Numbered from the stretch's first letter, positions 44,616 through 55,835 are shown. The stretch: DNA of 64,000 nt from a bacterium (GCA_905221345.1 CAJNCW010000004.1:62001-126000); one strand, 5' to 3'. Notes: generated from the sequence alone by a model not told the origin. Program-made: numbers and translations.

Positions 44616-45542
44616 CTATCTATGTGTACGTGGATCACTAGCGTCCGCTAAGTTTTGACCAACAACGAATAAAGATAGGGATACCAAGATCAAGGTTGTC
44701 AACGGAATCCAGAACAAGTAAGCGTTGGTCGTAACGTTTTGTGAGTAATCTGAAATCAAACGTCCCAAACTTGGCACTGTTACAGGCAACCCCAATCCAA
44801 AGAAGGAAAGAAAGGCTTCATAAGAAATAAAGGCTGGAAGCATTTGAGTCATTGTTGTAACAATAACAGATACCAATTGTGGCATGATATTTTTAACGAT
44901 GATTTTAAAGGTTGGTGTTCCAAGTGTTTGAGAAGCAAGGTTGTATTCCAAGTCACGGTAACGCATGATTTGGATACGAATCATATAAGCAATCCCAATC
45001 CAAGTCGTCACACTCATGGCAAAAATCAAATTCCAGAAACCTGCTCCGATTGAGTAAGTCAAAACAATAACAATCAAAAGTGAAGGAATATTATTGATAA
45101 CGTTGTAGACTTCCATCATGACACGGTCAACGGATTTTGAAATTCCCCAAATTCCACCAACAATAACTCCAATTACAAGGTTGATAAAAGTGGCAATGAC
45201 AGAGATAAGGATAGAGTTACGCGCACCAAACCAAACCCCATCAAACAAGGATTTACCATTACTATCTGTACCAAACCAATGTTCGGCATTGGGCTTGATA
45301 AAACGAGCGCTAAAGTCATTCACTTTACTTACATCGTTGAAGTCAAACTTTGAAAACATTGGATAAATAAAGCTCATCAGGATAATGGCAACCAAAATTC
45401 CCAACATAAGGACTGTTGATTTTTTCTTTAGAAACTGTCTAAATACAGAACCCCAGTAAGAATAAGCAGGAGCATCAATTGTTTCAGAGGCAAAATCGTC
45501 ACGTTTTACGAACTGAAATTTTTCTTTATCAATTGTTGACAT
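44616..45542 (-). CDS. amiD: Oligopeptide ABC transporter permease AmiD
   Basis: 308 residues with an N-terminal cytoplasmic region and about six membrane segments; the EAA-loop region near [22 protein letters not shown] contacts the ATPases. Its start overlaps the amiC stop by one base. OppC-type partner of AmiC. Confidence 0.97.
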   Translation of the reverse strand: MSTIDKEKFQFVKRDDFASETIDAPAYSYWGSVFRQFLKKKSTVLMLGILVAIILMSFIYPMFSKFDFNDVSKVNDFSARFIKPNAEHWFGTDSNGKSLFDGVWFGARNSILISVIATFINLVIGVIVGGIWGISKSVDRVMMEVYNVINNIPSLLIVIVLTYSIGAGFWNLIFAMSVTTWIGIAYMIRIQIMRYRDLEYNLASQTLGTPTFKIIVKNIMPQLVSVIVTTMTQMLPAFISYEAFLSFFGLGLPVTVPSLGRLISDYSQNVTTNAYLFWIPLTTLILVSLSLFVVGQNLADASDPRTHR

Positions 45543-47038
45543 TATTTGCCTCCTTTCTCTGTCAATTTAATACGTGGGTCAATAATTGTCATCCAAATAT
45601 CACCAATAAAGTATGAGAAGATTGACAAACATGTGAAAATGAAGACAAGACCAACCACCATGTTATTATTTGATGCTTTTACAGAGTCAATCAACATTTT
45701 ACCCATACCTGGGAAGGCGAAAACCGTTTCTGTCAGAGTTGCTCCACCAATAACACCAAGGATCGAACCTGGAATCCCTGAAACCAAAGGAACCATGGCA
45801 TTTTTAAAGATGTGTTTATTTGAAATTTCTTTTTCAGACAAACCTTTGGCACGAGCAAATCGAACGAAGTCCTGAGATTGCAAGTCGATCATATAACGAC
45901 GAATCCAGATAGCTGTACTTGGTGCTCCCAGTAAACCAAGGATAACTGCTGGCAAAACATAGGAACGCCAATCACCAGCACCCAAGATAGGGAATGAGTC
46001 TGGGAAACCAATTGATGAACCAATCAAACGAATGATATATACTAAGGCAATGGTTGGAAGGGCAAGCAAGAAAGTCAAGGTTCCTGTAGAGAAACTATCA
46101 ATCCAAGTATTCTTATAACGAGCCATAACAGATCCGAGCGGAACAGCGATAGCATAAGAAATAATCAAACCGATCAAACCAACAACAGCCGAGCTTGCAA
46201 TCATAGATGGATATTGGTAATTGCTTTCTGTAGCTGTATATGGATCGTCCTTACCATAGTTAGCCACCTCACGCGCGTCTGCTTGGCTCGGAGATTTGTA
46301 GGTACGAGAGTAGATATCTACAGATGAAGTCTTTTTACCCGTAGGGAATTGAACCTGTGATGTCTTAGTTTGTCCCTGACCTTGTGTGATAACTTGAAGC
46401 ACTGGTGTGTTTGCATAAGTTGGATAAGAGTCACCCAAGTTAATGTTTACAAAGTTTTGGTGTACAAACGGGAATTGATTGTTGAAATACAAAAGGTATT
46501 TATGTTTTGTTCCTGAACCAACCAATGACCAACCGATAGCAGGATCATTTTCGAAACGAAGATAACGTTGCAAGTTTGGATTTTCAGGGTCTTGAATCTT
46601 GTTTGTATGATCAATATCAATCAAGTTTGAATAGAATTTGAAAACACGTTCAAAAATCGGAATTTCACGCGTCGCATAGAATTGACCACTTTCTGAGAAT
46701 ACACCGAGTGTCCAACCATTTCCTAGTTGGTTAATGTATTTTTCGTAGATCGCCTTATTAGTATCATTGGCATCTACTGTTACAGATGAGTCCATCGTGC
46801 TAGCTTTTTCTTGTAACTCCTTGGTATCGTAGTACTCGATATAGCCCATTCGCTCATAAACGGTATTTTCATAATTATCCCGTTTATCTGGAGTTGTTGC
46901 AATCTTATTATAGTTGGTATCCTGCTTGAAAATCAATTTTCGAGGAACCATCGTATAGATAATTGTGTAGGTCAAGGTTGTCACCAAGAAAATGGACAAC
47001 AATGAACGCAGTACACGCATAAAAATATATTTCTTCAT
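45542..47038 (-). CDS. amiC: Oligopeptide ABC transporter permease AmiC
   Basis: 498 residues, the OppB-type permease. After the first membrane span there is a large extracellular insertion (about 35-275), characteristic of AmiC and absent from most OppB proteins. Five spans and the EAA loop ([26 protein letters not shown]) follow. 66 nt downstream of amiA with a hairpin in the gap. Confidence 0.97.
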   Translation of the reverse strand: MKKYIFMRVLRSLLSIFLVTTLTYTIIYTMVPRKLIFKQDTNYNKIATTPDKRDNYENTVYERMGYIEYYDTKELQEKASTMDSSVTVDANDTNKAIYEKYINQLGNGWTLGVFSESGQFYATREIPIFERVFKFYSNLIDIDHTNKIQDPENPNLQRYLRFENDPAIGWSLVGSGTKHKYLLYFNNQFPFVHQNFVNINLGDSYPTYANTPVLQVITQGQGQTKTSQVQFPTGKKTSSVDIYSRTYKSPSQADAREVANYGKDDPYTATESNYQYPSMIASSAVVGLIGLIISYAIAVPLGSVMARYKNTWIDSFSTGTLTFLLALPTIALVYIIRLIGSSIGFPDSFPILGAGDWRSYVLPAVILGLLGAPSTAIWIRRYMIDLQSQDFVRFARAKGLSEKEISNKHIFKNAMVPLVSGIPGSILGVIGGATLTETVFAFPGMGKMLIDSVKASNNNMVVGLVFIFTCLSIFSYFIGDIWMTIIDPRIKLTEKGGK

Positions 47039-47059
47039 ATCGTTTCCTTTTAAAATCCC

Positions 47060-47096
47060 AAAAGAACCTTCTCCTCATGGAGAGAAAGTTCTCTTG
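47060..47096 (-). promoter_or_regulatory. Stem-loop between amiA and amiC
   Basis: Minus strand AAGAGAACTTTCTC / GGAGAAGGTTCTTTT forms an interrupted hairpin with no strong U tract. Probably a leaky terminator or RNA-stabilising element giving more binding protein than permease, as is common in such operons. Confidence 0.5.
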
Positions 47097-47104
47097 AGAG
47101 TTAT

Positions 47105-49084
47105 TTATTTAACGTGATTTGTCAATTCTTTTTGAACTTTTTCGTTTGATTCTTTTTTCTCTTTGAGCCATTTCTCACGAGCTTGTTCGTATTCAGCTTT
47201 CGTTACAACCTTATCCTGTAGCTGAATATACTTGAAGTAAAGATCTGAACTCTTGTCTCCAGATTGGCTATAAGAAGCTGTGAATGGTACTACACGAGAA
47301 ATGAATGGTGCTGCACCGCTACCAGACATAGCAGGGATGAAGAGAGAGCTATCTGTCAACCAAGCCTGAGCTGCAGCATATTTCTCATAACGAACATTCA
47401 AATCGCTGGTTTCTTTAGCGGCTTCATCAACTAACTTATCGTATTCTTTCAAACCAACTTGACTAACTGCTGGGTTCGCTGGATCATCAAATCCCATGTA
47501 TGTCTTGGTTTGCGACTTGTTTGTTGATTTGAGGATATCAAGGTAAGTTGATGGATCTTCATAGTCTGGATTCCATCCAACTGCACCTGATAGATCCCAG
47601 TCCTCTGCTGCTGCATTTGGTGCATGGTATGTGATATTCAATGCCTCATCTTTAGAAATTTGATGAATATCAATGACTACGTTTTCTTCTCCAAGCACTT
47701 TTTCAACTGTCTGTTTGAAGGATTGGATACGAGCAATATACCCTTTGTTTGTTTGATCTACTGGAATATCCAAATGGATTGGGAATTTCACCCCTTCAGC
47801 TTCTAATGCAGTTTTAGCTTTTGCAAGTTCTGCTTTGGCCTTATCTGCGTTGAAGAGTCCATCTTGACCATCCGCAAAGTTTACGTTTTTCCACTCATCA
47901 CCATAAGCAGCCATCTTTTCAGTTACCAAGTCACCGAAGGTCTTGTCACCCGCAGAGACAAAGTCTGGTTTTACAAAGAGATTACGAACGGCAAGAGGAG
48001 CAGCTTCTGTACCATTAATTTGCGCTGAATAAGCTGTACGGTCAAAAGCAAAGCTCAAGGCCTGACGGAAGTCTTTGTTAAGAAGGGCTTTCTTAGTTGA
48101 CGTTTTTTCTTCATCAGTTGTTTTAGCGGTGTATTTGTAACTTTGACGGTCAATATTGACACCCAAACCAAAAATACCAGGTCCTGATGGAGTGTAGTAG
48201 ATATTGTCTTTGTAGGTCTCCGCTACTTTAGAGTAGTTTGAACTTGTCGGGAAGAGACGAGCATAGCTATAGGCTCCACTTGTAAAGTTCCGTTCAAGAG
48301 ACTCTTGGTCTGATCCGTCATAGAAAGCGAGGGTGACTTTATCAAGATGAACGTTTTCCTTATCCCAATATTGTTCATTCTTCGCAAACTCGATAGAAGA
48401 CTTGGCAGTCAAACCTTTCAGCAAGAACGGACCATTGTAAAGTAATGATGTAGGATCCGTTGGTTTGGCAAAATCATCCCCTTTTGATTTTTCAAATTCT
48501 TCGTTTAATGGCCAGAAGATTGAGTAAGCCATCTTAGAGTTCCAGTATGGTTCTGGTTGGTTCAATGTATACTCAAGAGTATAATCATCAACTGCCTTAA
48601 CACCTACTGTAGAAAAGTCTTTTGAATTTCCTGCCAAATAGTCAGACAAACCTTTAACAGAATTCTCTGCTAGATAAAGTGCTTCTGACTTTTTATCTGC
48701 TGCGTGTTTCAAACCATTTACAAAGTCTTTAGCTGTCACTTCAGCATATTCTTCTCCCTCAGAGGTAAACCATTTGACACCTTTACGGATTTTGTAGGTA
48801 TAGGTCAAACCATCTTTTGAAACTGACCAGTCTTCTGCAACTGCAGGAGTCAAATTCCCATATTTGTCATTCGTAAAGAGACCATCAATACCATTTGAAG
48901 TGGCTAATTTAGTACTTTGTTTCCCCGAAGTAAGGTAATCCAATGTTTCAGGATCTGATGAATAAACATAACCATAAGTTTTTGGCGCTGTTGAATCAGA
49001 CGATTTCGAAGAACCGCAAGCAGCTAGTGTGCTAGTCGCTAATAGGGCAATTCCTGCCGCAACCAATACCCTATTTTTTTTCAT
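47105..49084 (-). CDS. amiA: Oligopeptide-binding lipoprotein AmiA
   Basis: 659 residues from the ATG at 49084 (GAGGAG site); an upstream in-frame extension lacks a site. Lipoprotein signal MKKNRVLVAAGIALLATSTLAAC with the lipidated Cys in the LAAC box, then an SBP_bac_5 domain (about 70-580). Captures oligopeptides and delivers them to AmiCDEF. Length equals pneumococcal AmiA as I recall it. Paralogues such as AliA/AliB are not seen here. Confidence 0.97.
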   Translation of the reverse strand: MKKNRVLVAAGIALLATSTLAACGSSKSSDSTAPKTYGYVYSSDPETLDYLTSGKQSTKLATSNGIDGLFTNDKYGNLTPAVAEDWSVSKDGLTYTYKIRKGVKWFTSEGEEYAEVTAKDFVNGLKHAADKKSEALYLAENSVKGLSDYLAGNSKDFSTVGVKAVDDYTLEYTLNQPEPYWNSKMAYSIFWPLNEEFEKSKGDDFAKPTDPTSLLYNGPFLLKGLTAKSSIEFAKNEQYWDKENVHLDKVTLAFYDGSDQESLERNFTSGAYSYARLFPTSSNYSKVAETYKDNIYYTPSGPGIFGLGVNIDRQSYKYTAKTTDEEKTSTKKALLNKDFRQALSFAFDRTAYSAQINGTEAAPLAVRNLFVKPDFVSAGDKTFGDLVTEKMAAYGDEWKNVNFADGQDGLFNADKAKAELAKAKTALEAEGVKFPIHLDIPVDQTNKGYIARIQSFKQTVEKVLGEENVVIDIHQISKDEALNITYHAPNAAAEDWDLSGAVGWNPDYEDPSTYLDILKSTNKSQTKTYMGFDDPANPAVSQVGLKEYDKLVDEAAKETSDLNVRYEKYAAAQAWLTDSSLFIPAMSGSGAAPFISRVVPFTASYSQSGDKSSDLYFKYIQLQDKVVTKAEYEQAREKWLKEKKESNEKVQKELTNHVK

Positions 49085-49122
49085 GTATGTAACTCCTCTT
49101 AAAAATTTTAGGCTTATTGTCA

Positions 49123-49151
49123 ATTATACCATAGATTTCTCAAAAAGTAAA
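49123..49151 (-). promoter_or_regulatory. amiA promoter
   Basis: Minus strand TTTACT (49146-49151), 17-bp spacer ending in TGG, TATAAT (49123-49128): extended -10 plus moderate -35. Confidence 0.8.
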
Positions 49152-49348
49152 CGAATTTTCAGAATATTTAGGCGTGTAGCCACAAAAAACTTCCATTTGT
49201 CAAATTTTTCTATTCTTTGTTTGCTATCTATAGAATCAAAAGGGAAGTTAAGGCTCTATAAAGGTTGATTTTCGCATAATGTTGCTCCATTTTTTCTCCC
49301 CAGTCAGCAAGGGAAATCTTCTAAATTGGATTTTCGATTAAGAAAGTA

Positions 49349-49377
49349 TTGACGTAAAATGATTTTCAAGGTATAAT
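49349..49377 (+). promoter_or_regulatory. tRNA-Cys promoter
   Basis: TTGACG (49349-49354), 17-bp spacer, TATAAT (49372-49377), 12 bp before the tRNA. Confidence 0.85.
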
Positions 49378-49389
49378 ATTAAACGTTGA

Positions 49390-49460
49390 GGCGGTATAGC
49401 CAAGTGGTAAGGCACGGCTCTGCAAAAGCTTGATCGTCGGTTCAAATCCGTCTACCGCCT
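49390..49460 (+). tRNA. tRNA-Cys (GCA)
   Basis: 71 nt. Acceptor GGCGGTA / TACCGCC with U discriminator, D arm AGCCAAGTGGTAAGGC, anticodon loop CTGCAAA (GCA), T arm containing GGTTCAAATCC. CCA is not encoded. It stands alone with its own promoter and terminator. Confidence 0.97.
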
Positions 49461-49494
49461 TTCAATACCTGAATTAACAGGAATTAACCGAATG

Positions 49495-49520
49495 AAAAGT
49501 CCGAAAAATCGGGCTTTTTT
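49495..49520 (+). terminator. Terminator downstream of tRNA-Cys
   Basis: AAAAGTCCG-AAAAAT-CGGGCTTTT followed by TTG and a T run. Confidence 0.85.
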
Positions 49521-49588
49521 GTTTTTTTCTTCGGACAAATAAGGACAACTTTGAAAAAACTTTTGGGGCGAATTTAGGGCGAATAAAA

Positions 49589-49612
49589 AAACAGTGACGA
49601 AAATCACTGTTT
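49589..49612 (-). terminator. Terminator of the CNNM/CBS gene
   Basis: Minus strand AACAGTGA / TCACTGTT followed by TTTTTAT, overlapping the gene's stop codon region. Confidence 0.8.
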
Positions 49613-50943
49613 TACTCGGTTTCTTCTTCAGGTTCTAGTTCTGTGATTTGAACTTTTACCTTAGTGACGCGCCCATTTTTCACCTTATCATTGGTCAGGA
49701 CAATCTGCTTGTTTTGGCTGACCAATTCATAACTGATTTTTTCAGTTGTTGGGATCGTACCAACACCCGTCAAATAATAACCAGCGATAGTATCCACATC
49801 ATCGCTTTCTAGTTCAACGCCAAAGTAGTCGTTGAAGTCGTTAAGATTCATGGTTCCTTGTGCAATATAGGTATCCTCACCGATTTGATGGACTTCGATT
49901 TCTGCCCTGTCCGTTTCATCATCAATTTCGCCGACAATCTCTTCTAGGAGATCCTCCAGAGTTACCAAACCAGCCATACCGCCGTATTCGTCTAGTAAGA
50001 TAGCCATTTGATTTTGGGTATTTCGAAGCTCTTTAAGGAGGTCATCCACAAAGATGGTCTCAGGCACAAATAGTGGCGTTTGGAGGATTCGCTTCCAGAC
50101 AATATTTTCAAAACCATCCGCATAGGCAGCGTTTAGCAAACGCTTGGTATGGATCAAACCGATCACATTGTCCTTATCCCCATCATAAACAGGGATACGT
50201 GAGAAATTTTGCTTCAAAATACTTTCGATAATCGCCTTACTGTCATCCTGAATATCCACCATGAAGGCGTCGGTTCGGGGCACCATTAGCTCACGAGCCA
50301 TCAGCTCATCTAAAGAGAAGATCCCCTGTAGCATTTCAATCTCATCTGCATCTAGTGTTTCTTCACTATTGGTGAGCATGTACTCTATTTCATCACGTGT
50401 CATCTTTTCATCAGCATCATCAAAGGTCATTGGCGTCACACGGCTCAACAAATTAGTTGAAGCAGATAACAGCCATACAAAGGGACTTACAATCTTTCCA
50501 AGACCAATAATAATTGGTGCTGTTCGAATCGCCAAAGCATCTTTCAGATTGAGGGCAATCCGCTTAGGATAGAGCTCACCAAAAACAATGGAGATATAGG
50601 TCAAGAATGCCAAAGAGAGGAAACTTGCAATGGCGTAAGCCGTCTCTCCGCTTCCCATCCAAGATGCGATCACTTGTCCAAGGGTATCCGCCAATTTGGC
50701 CCCTGACAAGATCGTAATCAAGGTGATACCGACTTGAATCGTTGATAAAAAGTGATTAGGATTTTCAAGTACCTTTAACAAACGACCGTAACGTTTGTCT
50801 CCCTCTTCTGCCTTTTGCTCTACTCGGGCACGATTTAGTGACACCATAGCCATTTCTGTAGCTGAGAAAAAGGCATTTAAAAAGGTCAATACAACTAAAA
50901 GTACAAATTGCAGTAACAAATCCTGACTGCTCGGGTCTTCCAT
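49612..50943 (-). CDS. CNNM/CorC-type transporter with CBS domains
   Basis: 443 residues: DUF21 membrane domain (about 5-195, four spans), a CBS pair (about 210-330; VPRTDAFMV, SRIPVYDGD), and a C-terminal CorC_HlyC domain (about 345-430). Homologues handle Mg2+ or Co2+ efflux; older annotation calls them haemolysins. Monocistronic. The conserved FFSATEMAMVSLNRARVE opening supports the start. Confidence 0.92.
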   Translation of the reverse strand: MEDPSSQDLLLQFVLLVVLTFLNAFFSATEMAMVSLNRARVEQKAEEGDKRYGRLLKVLENPNHFLSTIQVGITLITILSGAKLADTLGQVIASWMGSGETAYAIASFLSLAFLTYISIVFGELYPKRIALNLKDALAIRTAPIIIGLGKIVSPFVWLLSASTNLLSRVTPMTFDDADEKMTRDEIEYMLTNSEETLDADEIEMLQGIFSLDELMARELMVPRTDAFMVDIQDDSKAIIESILKQNFSRIPVYDGDKDNVIGLIHTKRLLNAAYADGFENIVWKRILQTPLFVPETIFVDDLLKELRNTQNQMAILLDEYGGMAGLVTLEDLLEEIVGEIDDETDRAEIEVHQIGEDTYIAQGTMNLNDFNDYFGVELESDDVDTIAGYYLTGVGTIPTTEKISYELVSQNKQIVLTNDKVKNGRVTKVKVQITELEPEEETE

Positions 50944-51023
50944 GGTCTTTCTCCTAAAATAGTATCTTGTGTTCCATTATATCACAAATTAACGTAGGAA
51001 TCACATTATTTTCTAATTTATAC

Positions 51024-51060
51024 AATCGCTCCCTTATCAATGACGGACAAGGGAGCGATT
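51024..51060. terminator. Perfect 12-bp hairpin between the CNNM gene and endA
   Basis: AATCGCTCCCTT / AAGGGAGCGATT with a 13-nt loop. The T run (TTTTTG) follows on the plus strand only, although both neighbouring genes are on the minus strand; on the minus strand it has no U tract but lies 23 bases past the endA stop. Confidence 0.6.
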
Positions 51061-51082
51061 TTTGTTCTTTTATAGATTGTTT

Positions 51083-51907
51083 CTAGTTTATCACCGTAAC
51101 TTGACCTGTTCGGTAATCAAGCTGGATACCCTTTTGAACATTTGGGATCAGGACGTTGAATTCCAATTCGCCATCCGAAGACTTGGCTTCAATTTGTGAA
51201 GCGGATGGAACCAAATCCTCATTCGTAGCATAGTGGAGAGTTACCCGATAACGGACTCTCTTATTCTGGTCCAAGGCTTTCCTAACCAAACTCTCATAGT
51301 AGTTCTGCCCTGTCGAATCCTCAGCCTGTGCTTGGTTTGCCCAAGCTGTCTGGACTGCAATGTTCTTGGGATTGCTGGTAGAGGCATCAAAACCATCCAA
51401 ACCACCTATCAAGGCATAGCCCAGCAGGTGTCCTCTATCAACTGCATGTGTATAGGTCCCCTTTAGATTCTTGACCTGATGCCACCCTGGTGGAGTCCAA
51501 GAGGTGGATCCATTTCCAGTCTCTTCCCGATTCTTATATTGCCGAGTCGCTTTAGATAAGATGGCATTAGCAACAGTTGGGACGGTCTCTTTCCCGACTG
51601 GTTTTGTTTTATTATCCGCATAGGGTTTGCTAGAAACCTTAGCATCTAGATTGGTTGTATTACCATTGACGACAAAGGCACCTGCTCCATTCCACTCGAG
51701 CCCCCCCTTAATTTGGTTCTTGATTGACTCGGTTAAGACACTTTCTGCCAACTCCTGACTGGGAGCTTCTGAAGCTTGTCTTTTCTGGCTAACCTTGGTT
51801 TTAGGGGTATTTGGTGCTGACTGCATCTGCTTAATATAATAGCTTCCAGCAGCCAAGAGTAAGAATATAAGTAACCCTACTAGTGTCTGTCTCGTTTTTT
51901 TGTTCAT
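51083..51907 (-). CDS. endA: DNA-entry nuclease EndA
   Basis: 274 residues: uncleaved membrane anchor (about 9-25) and a beta-beta-alpha-metal nuclease domain. The DRGH motif supplies general base H160, the same number as in pneumococcal EndA. In transformable streptococci it degrades the non-entering strand during DNA uptake and also attacks neutrophil DNA traps. Last gene of a murA-epuA-endA cluster. Confidence 0.95.
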   Translation of the reverse strand: MNKKTRQTLVGLLIFLLLAAGSYYIKQMQSAPNTPKTKVSQKRQASEAPSQELAESVLTESIKNQIKGGLEWNGAGAFVVNGNTTNLDAKVSSKPYADNKTKPVGKETVPTVANAILSKATRQYKNREETGNGSTSWTPPGWHQVKNLKGTYTHAVDRGHLLGYALIGGLDGFDASTSNPKNIAVQTAWANQAQAEDSTGQNYYESLVRKALDQNKRVRYRVTLHYATNEDLVPSASQIEAKSSDGELEFNVLIPNVQKGIQLDYRTGQVTVIN

Positions 51908-51947
51908 TTTTCTCCTTATTTCTTTAGAAAAAGACTGGTCTCCCAGC

Positions 51948-52154
51948 CTAATTTCCTGTAAATTTGCTAATCAATTCTTGCCACTTTGCTGGAGACAAGA
52001 TTGCCCATGGATCCTGTCCCTTTCCTAGGATACCATAGCCAACCATCAAGCCGATTCCTAAAGCAAGAAAGCCTAGCAAGAGTACGATAAAAATCAACAG
52101 TAAGCGACGGAGTACATAGCGTATTCTCTTATTTTTATTTCTATTCCTCTTCAT
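51948..52154 (-). CDS. epuA: EpuA-like small membrane protein
   Basis: 68 residues from the ATG at 52154, which overlaps the murA stop by 14 nt and has GAGG seven bases upstream; a TTG four codons earlier is the alternative. Arg/Lys-rich N-terminus, one membrane span (about 15-40), then [18 protein letters not shown]. Often mis-annotated as an RNA polymerase beta subunit; known as EpuA, expressed with endA. Function unclear. Confidence 0.88.
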   Translation of the reverse strand: MKRNRNKNKRIRYVLRRLLLIFIVLLLGFLALGIGLMVGYGILGKGQDPWAILSPAKWQELISKFTGN

Positions 52155-53424
52155 CGTCAACCTCAATCCGCTGAATCTTCGCTCCTAGCTGAGCCAATTT
52201 CTCATGGAAACGGTAGTAACCTCTATCAAGGTGGACTAACTTACCAACAACTGTTTCTCCCTGCGCCACCAGACCTGTCAAAATCAAAGCAGCACTAGCG
52301 CGAAGGTCCGTTGATAGAACTTCTGCCCCCTGTAAAGCCTGTCCCCCAACAATACGGGCTGTATCACGGATAATCTCCGAATGCAAGCCCATACGGCGCA
52401 TTTCCTCCAGATGTTGGAAACGATTCTCAAACACCGTTTCCACCATGGTGGATTCCCCTTTTGCGACAGTCATCAAGGCTGTAAATTGAGCCTGCATATC
52501 TGTTGGAAATCCTGGATGTGGTAAGGTTTTTACATGAACAGCCTTGAGATTTTCAAGTTGAGAACGAACACGGATACCTTCTGATTCCTCTGTCACTTCA
52601 ACCCCCATCTCAAGTAGTTTTGAAATCAAGGGACGATTGTGCTCCCAAACTGCATCTCGAATGAGGACATCGCCACCAGTCATAGCTGCCGCTACCATAA
52701 AGGTCCCGGCTTCGATACGGTCCTGTACCACATTATGAGTCGTACCATGGAGTTCCTCGACACCAGTCACTGTGATTGTTTCGGTACCAGCTCCCTTGAC
52801 CTTAGCCCCCATTTCATTAAGAAGGATAGCAAGGTCAACAATTTCTGGCTCACGCGCAGCATTTTCAATCACTGTCACACCGTCAGCTAGAGTTGCTGCC
52901 ATCATCAGGTTTTGTGTTGCGCCGACACTAGGAAAGTCCATGTAGATATGAGCGCCATGCAAGCGTTCTGCCTTGGCTTCAATGTAACCAGCTGTCTGAC
53001 TGATCTTAGCTCCCATAGCTTCCAAACCCTTGAGGTGGAGATCGATCGGACGACTCCCAATGGTACAACCACCTGGCATGGATACCTTGGCATGGCCTAC
53101 ACGAGCAAGGATCGGTCCCAAGACCACTATCGATGCCCGCATCTTGCTGACATACTTATACGGAGCTTCCTCCGTGATATCTCCAGTCGCATCGACCTCG
53201 ACAACATGAGCTTCCTCATCAAAATCCACCTTGACATTCAGACCTCGAACCACTTGATTCATGGTGAAAACATCTGACAAGATTGGGACATTTTGCAAGA
53301 CTGTCTTACCCTTGCTTGCTAGAATAGTCGCTGCCAACAAAGGTAAGACGGCATTCTTTGCTCCCTCGATGGTCACACTCCCGACCAGACGATTATCTCC
53401 GCCTTGAACCACAATTTTTTCCAT
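52141..53424 (-). CDS. murA: UDP-GlcNAc 1-carboxyvinyltransferase
   Basis: First committed step of peptidoglycan synthesis, adding enolpyruvate to UDP-GlcNAc. 427 residues; K23-N24 in [12 protein letters not shown] and the catalytic loop Cys120 in [11 protein letters not shown] are intact, so fosfomycin sensitivity is expected. Streptococci carry two copies; the endA-linked one is often called murZ or murA1. Overlaps epuA. Confidence 0.96.
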   Translation of the reverse strand: MEKIVVQGGDNRLVGSVTIEGAKNAVLPLLAATILASKGKTVLQNVPILSDVFTMNQVVRGLNVKVDFDEEAHVVEVDATGDITEEAPYKYVSKMRASIVVLGPILARVGHAKVSMPGGCTIGSRPIDLHLKGLEAMGAKISQTAGYIEAKAERLHGAHIYMDFPSVGATQNLMMAATLADGVTVIENAAREPEIVDLAILLNEMGAKVKGAGTETITVTGVEELHGTTHNVVQDRIEAGTFMVAAAMTGGDVLIRDAVWEHNRPLISKLLEMGVEVTEESEGIRVRSQLENLKAVHVKTLPHPGFPTDMQAQFTALMTVAKGESTMVETVFENRFQHLEEMRRMGLHSEIIRDTARIVGGQALQGAEVLSTDLRASAALILTGLVAQGETVVGKLVHLDRGYYRFHEKLAQLGAKIQRIEVDDEEE

Positions 53425-53446
53425 AGTTTTTCCTTTACTTTTGATT

Positions 53447-53677
53447 TTATAACAGTCCTATAAGCGCTTCTTGCCACAGTTGGTACAAACTGATAAAGAA
53501 TGAACTCAAGATATAGCCCATCACAATACTAAAGAAACCTACCAACAAACGAACTTTTTTTGTGTTAGTAGCGGTCACTTTTAAAACCTTTTCCCATCTC
53601 ACAAGATCTTTCAAAAGATAAAAACTCAAATAAATAAAGAGTATATGACTACTTAGAGTGAATAATAATTGAACCAT
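53447..53677 (-). CDS. DUF1146-like small membrane protein
   Basis: 76 residues with two membrane segments (about 5-22 and 45-65), YwzB/DUF1146 type: [39 protein letters not shown]. It precedes murA by 22 nt and is probably cotranscribed. Function unknown. Confidence 0.78.
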   Translation of the reverse strand: MVQLLFTLSSHILFIYLSFYLLKDLVRWEKVLKVTATNTKKVRLLVGFFSIVMGYILSSFFISLYQLWQEALIGLL

Positions 53678-53732
53678 TTGACTATTATACCATCTTATCC
53701 GCTTGCGCGCTAGTTTTCGATTTTTCTACGAA

Positions 53733-54770
53733 TTAGGAGTTCTTTTTGAGGTAATCAATCGCATCCTGCAAGGTTTTTACAGGCACGATTTTCATCTCTG
53801 TCTTGATTGTTTTAGCAGCTTCTAGGGCTGTTTCATAGTTGCTTTTCGCATTGGGATCTGCTTTTTTTGCTTCCTCGGTGACTGGATTGTCAGGAGCAAA
53901 AAAGATGTTGGCTCCCTGACGAGAGGCCGCAACTACTTTTTTGTCAATTCCACCAATATCGCCAACATTTCCATCGCGATCAATGGTTCCAGTTCCCGCA
54001 ACGACGCGACCATTACGAAGTCCTGGATCTGCTATCTGGGTGTAAATAGCTAGGCTAAACATGAGACCTGCACTTGGACCCCCGATACCAGCTGTTGAAA
54101 AGCGAATCGGAACGTCACTGGTCACTTCCGTACGGTCAATCAAGCCAATCCCAATCCCGTTTTTCCCATTTTCGAGAGTGATAATTTTACCTTCAGCAGA
54201 CTTGACTTTTCCGTCTTCTTCGTAGGTCACCTTGACTGGATCCCCTAGTTTTTGAGAGTTGACATAATCAACCAAGTCTTTGGAACTGTCAAACGTCTTA
54301 TCATTAACAGCCGTAACGGTATCCGCAATGTTCAGAATGCCCTTAAAAGTTGAATTGTCCGTCACGGTCAAGACATAAACTCCCAAGTACTTGAGTTCGA
54401 TATCCTTACCAGCCGTCTTCAATCCTTGATACTTGGCCATATTTTGGGATGTTTGCATGTAAAACTGATTGATCCGCATAAACTCTGCATCTGTAGAGCC
54501 ACCCGTTGTCTCCTGAGCGCTTCTAATATCCGTGAAAGGTGTTAACCAAGCATAGACAAGATGCGACAGGGTTGCATGTCGAATCCCAACTGTCACAAAC
54601 TGGTAAGCTCCTGCTTCTGTGTCTTCTGTTTCATTGACTTTTAAAACTTGACGAATATCTTCCGCTCCACCTGGAACTTCTATGTAGTAAGGCAAGGGTA
54701 CTACAAAAGCTAAAAAAGTCAATACTAGTGCTAGGATAACATATAAGGGCCATCTAGTTTTTTTCTTCAT
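53733..54770 (-). CDS. PDZ/Lon-type membrane protease (SepM/YlbL-like)
   Basis: 345 residues: one N-terminal membrane anchor (about 8-27), PDZ domain (about 115-200), and Lon-like protease domain (about 205-340). The Ser-Lys dyad is S233 (GGPSAG) with K277 or K278 (GIDKKVVAA). In S. mutans the homologue SepM trims the competence peptide CSP; a similar role here is unproven. Overlaps coaD by 17 nt. Confidence 0.9.
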   Translation of the reverse strand: MKKKTRWPLYVILALVLTFLAFVVPLPYYIEVPGGAEDIRQVLKVNETEDTEAGAYQFVTVGIRHATLSHLVYAWLTPFTDIRSAQETTGGSTDAEFMRINQFYMQTSQNMAKYQGLKTAGKDIELKYLGVYVLTVTDNSTFKGILNIADTVTAVNDKTFDSSKDLVDYVNSQKLGDPVKVTYEEDGKVKSAEGKIITLENGKNGIGIGLIDRTEVTSDVPIRFSTAGIGGPSAGLMFSLAIYTQIADPGLRNGRVVAGTGTIDRDGNVGDIGGIDKKVVAASRQGANIFFAPDNPVTEEAKKADPNAKSNYETALEAAKTIKTEMKIVPVKTLQDAIDYLKKNS

Positions 54771-55242
54771 GTTCTAATTCCTCCACAACACTGTTTGGGA
54801 CATATTGCTGAATCTCCTGACCAAACTTCAGAAGTTCTCTCACGGCTGAAGAGCTGATATAAAGATGCTCTGGGCGACTATATAGATAAATGGTTTCGAT
54901 TTCTGGAGCCAGTTGATGATTGTAGTAATCAAAACTAGACTCGTATTGCAAGTCGGTGGCATTCCGCAAGCCACGGACAAGAGTTTTTGCTTCCAGTCTT
55001 CTTGCAACATCGACGACTAGTTGGTCATGAGAAACAAACACCTCTACATTACCTATATGTGCCACAGCTTTTTCGACTGCCCGTTTGCGATTTTCAACAG
55101 GGAGAAAACCTTGTTTGTGGGGATTGTAGAACACCCCGACATAGAGCTTATCAAAGAGTTTGCTGGCACGTTCAATGATATCCAGATGTCCATTTGTCAT
55201 CGGATCAAATGAACCTGTGAATAAACCAATCTTATCTGACAT
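54754..55242 (-). CDS. coaD: Phosphopantetheine adenylyltransferase
   Basis: 162 residues. Nucleotidyl-transferase motif [14 protein letters not shown] (about 10-23, with TxGH) and the late [18 protein letters not shown] motif. Penultimate step of coenzyme A synthesis. Overlaps rsmD (11 nt) and the SepM-like gene, one operon. Confidence 0.96.
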   Translation of the reverse strand: MSDKIGLFTGSFDPMTNGHLDIIERASKLFDKLYVGVFYNPHKQGFLPVENRKRAVEKAVAHIGNVEVFVSHDQLVVDVARRLEAKTLVRGLRNATDLQYESSFDYYNHQLAPEIETIYLYSRPEHLYISSSAVRELLKFGQEIQQYVPNSVVEELEHEEKN

Positions 55243-55771
55243 AGACTGTCACCTTACTAATTCCATAAATTTTTTCCTTCCAGATACCGAGACAGGCAAT
55301 TTCTTCCGGAAGTTCTACAGACTTATCGGTTTCGCAGACAACCATGATTTCTTGGGAGAAGAGATTTCTCTCTGCCATTTTTTCGATATCTGCAACTATT
55401 TGTTCCTTGGCATAGGGTGGATCTAAAAAGACCAGGTCAAAGGGACCATTCACTTGCTCCAAGGCCCGTTCAGCCTCCATCCTTAAGAGTTGAAATTTAG
55501 AAACTTCTTTGGTCATTTGGATATTTTCAGCGATGATAGCTTGTGCCTTTCGATCCCGTTCCACTAAGACAGCATGGGACATCCCTCTTGACACAGCTTC
55601 AATAGACAGACCACCACTACCTGCATAAAGATCCAAGACACGTCCACCCTCAAAATAGGGGCCAATCATATTAAAGATAGCTCCACGCACCTTATCTGAT
55701 GTCGGCCTAGTCGTCTTTCCTTCTAGCGTCTTGAGGGGTCGCCCTCCGTAGATTCCTGATACGATTTTCAT
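55232..55771 (-). CDS. rsmD: 16S rRNA (guanine-966-N2)-methyltransferase
   Basis: 179 residues. AdoMet motif [18 protein letters not shown] (about 46-63) and catalytic LDPPYAKE. The N-terminal [30 protein letters not shown] is characteristic. First gene of the rsmD-coaD-sepM-like operon, the usual Firmicute order. Confidence 0.96.
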   Translation of the reverse strand: MKIVSGIYGGRPLKTLEGKTTRPTSDKVRGAIFNMIGPYFEGGRVLDLYAGSGGLSIEAVSRGMSHAVLVERDRKAQAIIAENIQMTKEVSKFQLLRMEAERALEQVNGPFDLVFLDPPYAKEQIVADIEKMAERNLFSQEIMVVCETDKSVELPEEIACLGIWKEKIYGISKVTVYVR

Positions 55772-55812
55772 ACCGTTTATTATACCAAATTATAGGCAAA
55801 AAGAGAAAGAAA

Positions 55813-55832
55813 ACCGAACCTTGCGGTTCGAT
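55813..55832 (-). terminator. asnA terminator
   Basis: Minus strand CGAACCGCAAGGTTCG followed by GTTTTCTTT, a few bases past the stop. Confidence 0.85.
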
Positions 55833-55835
55833 TCT

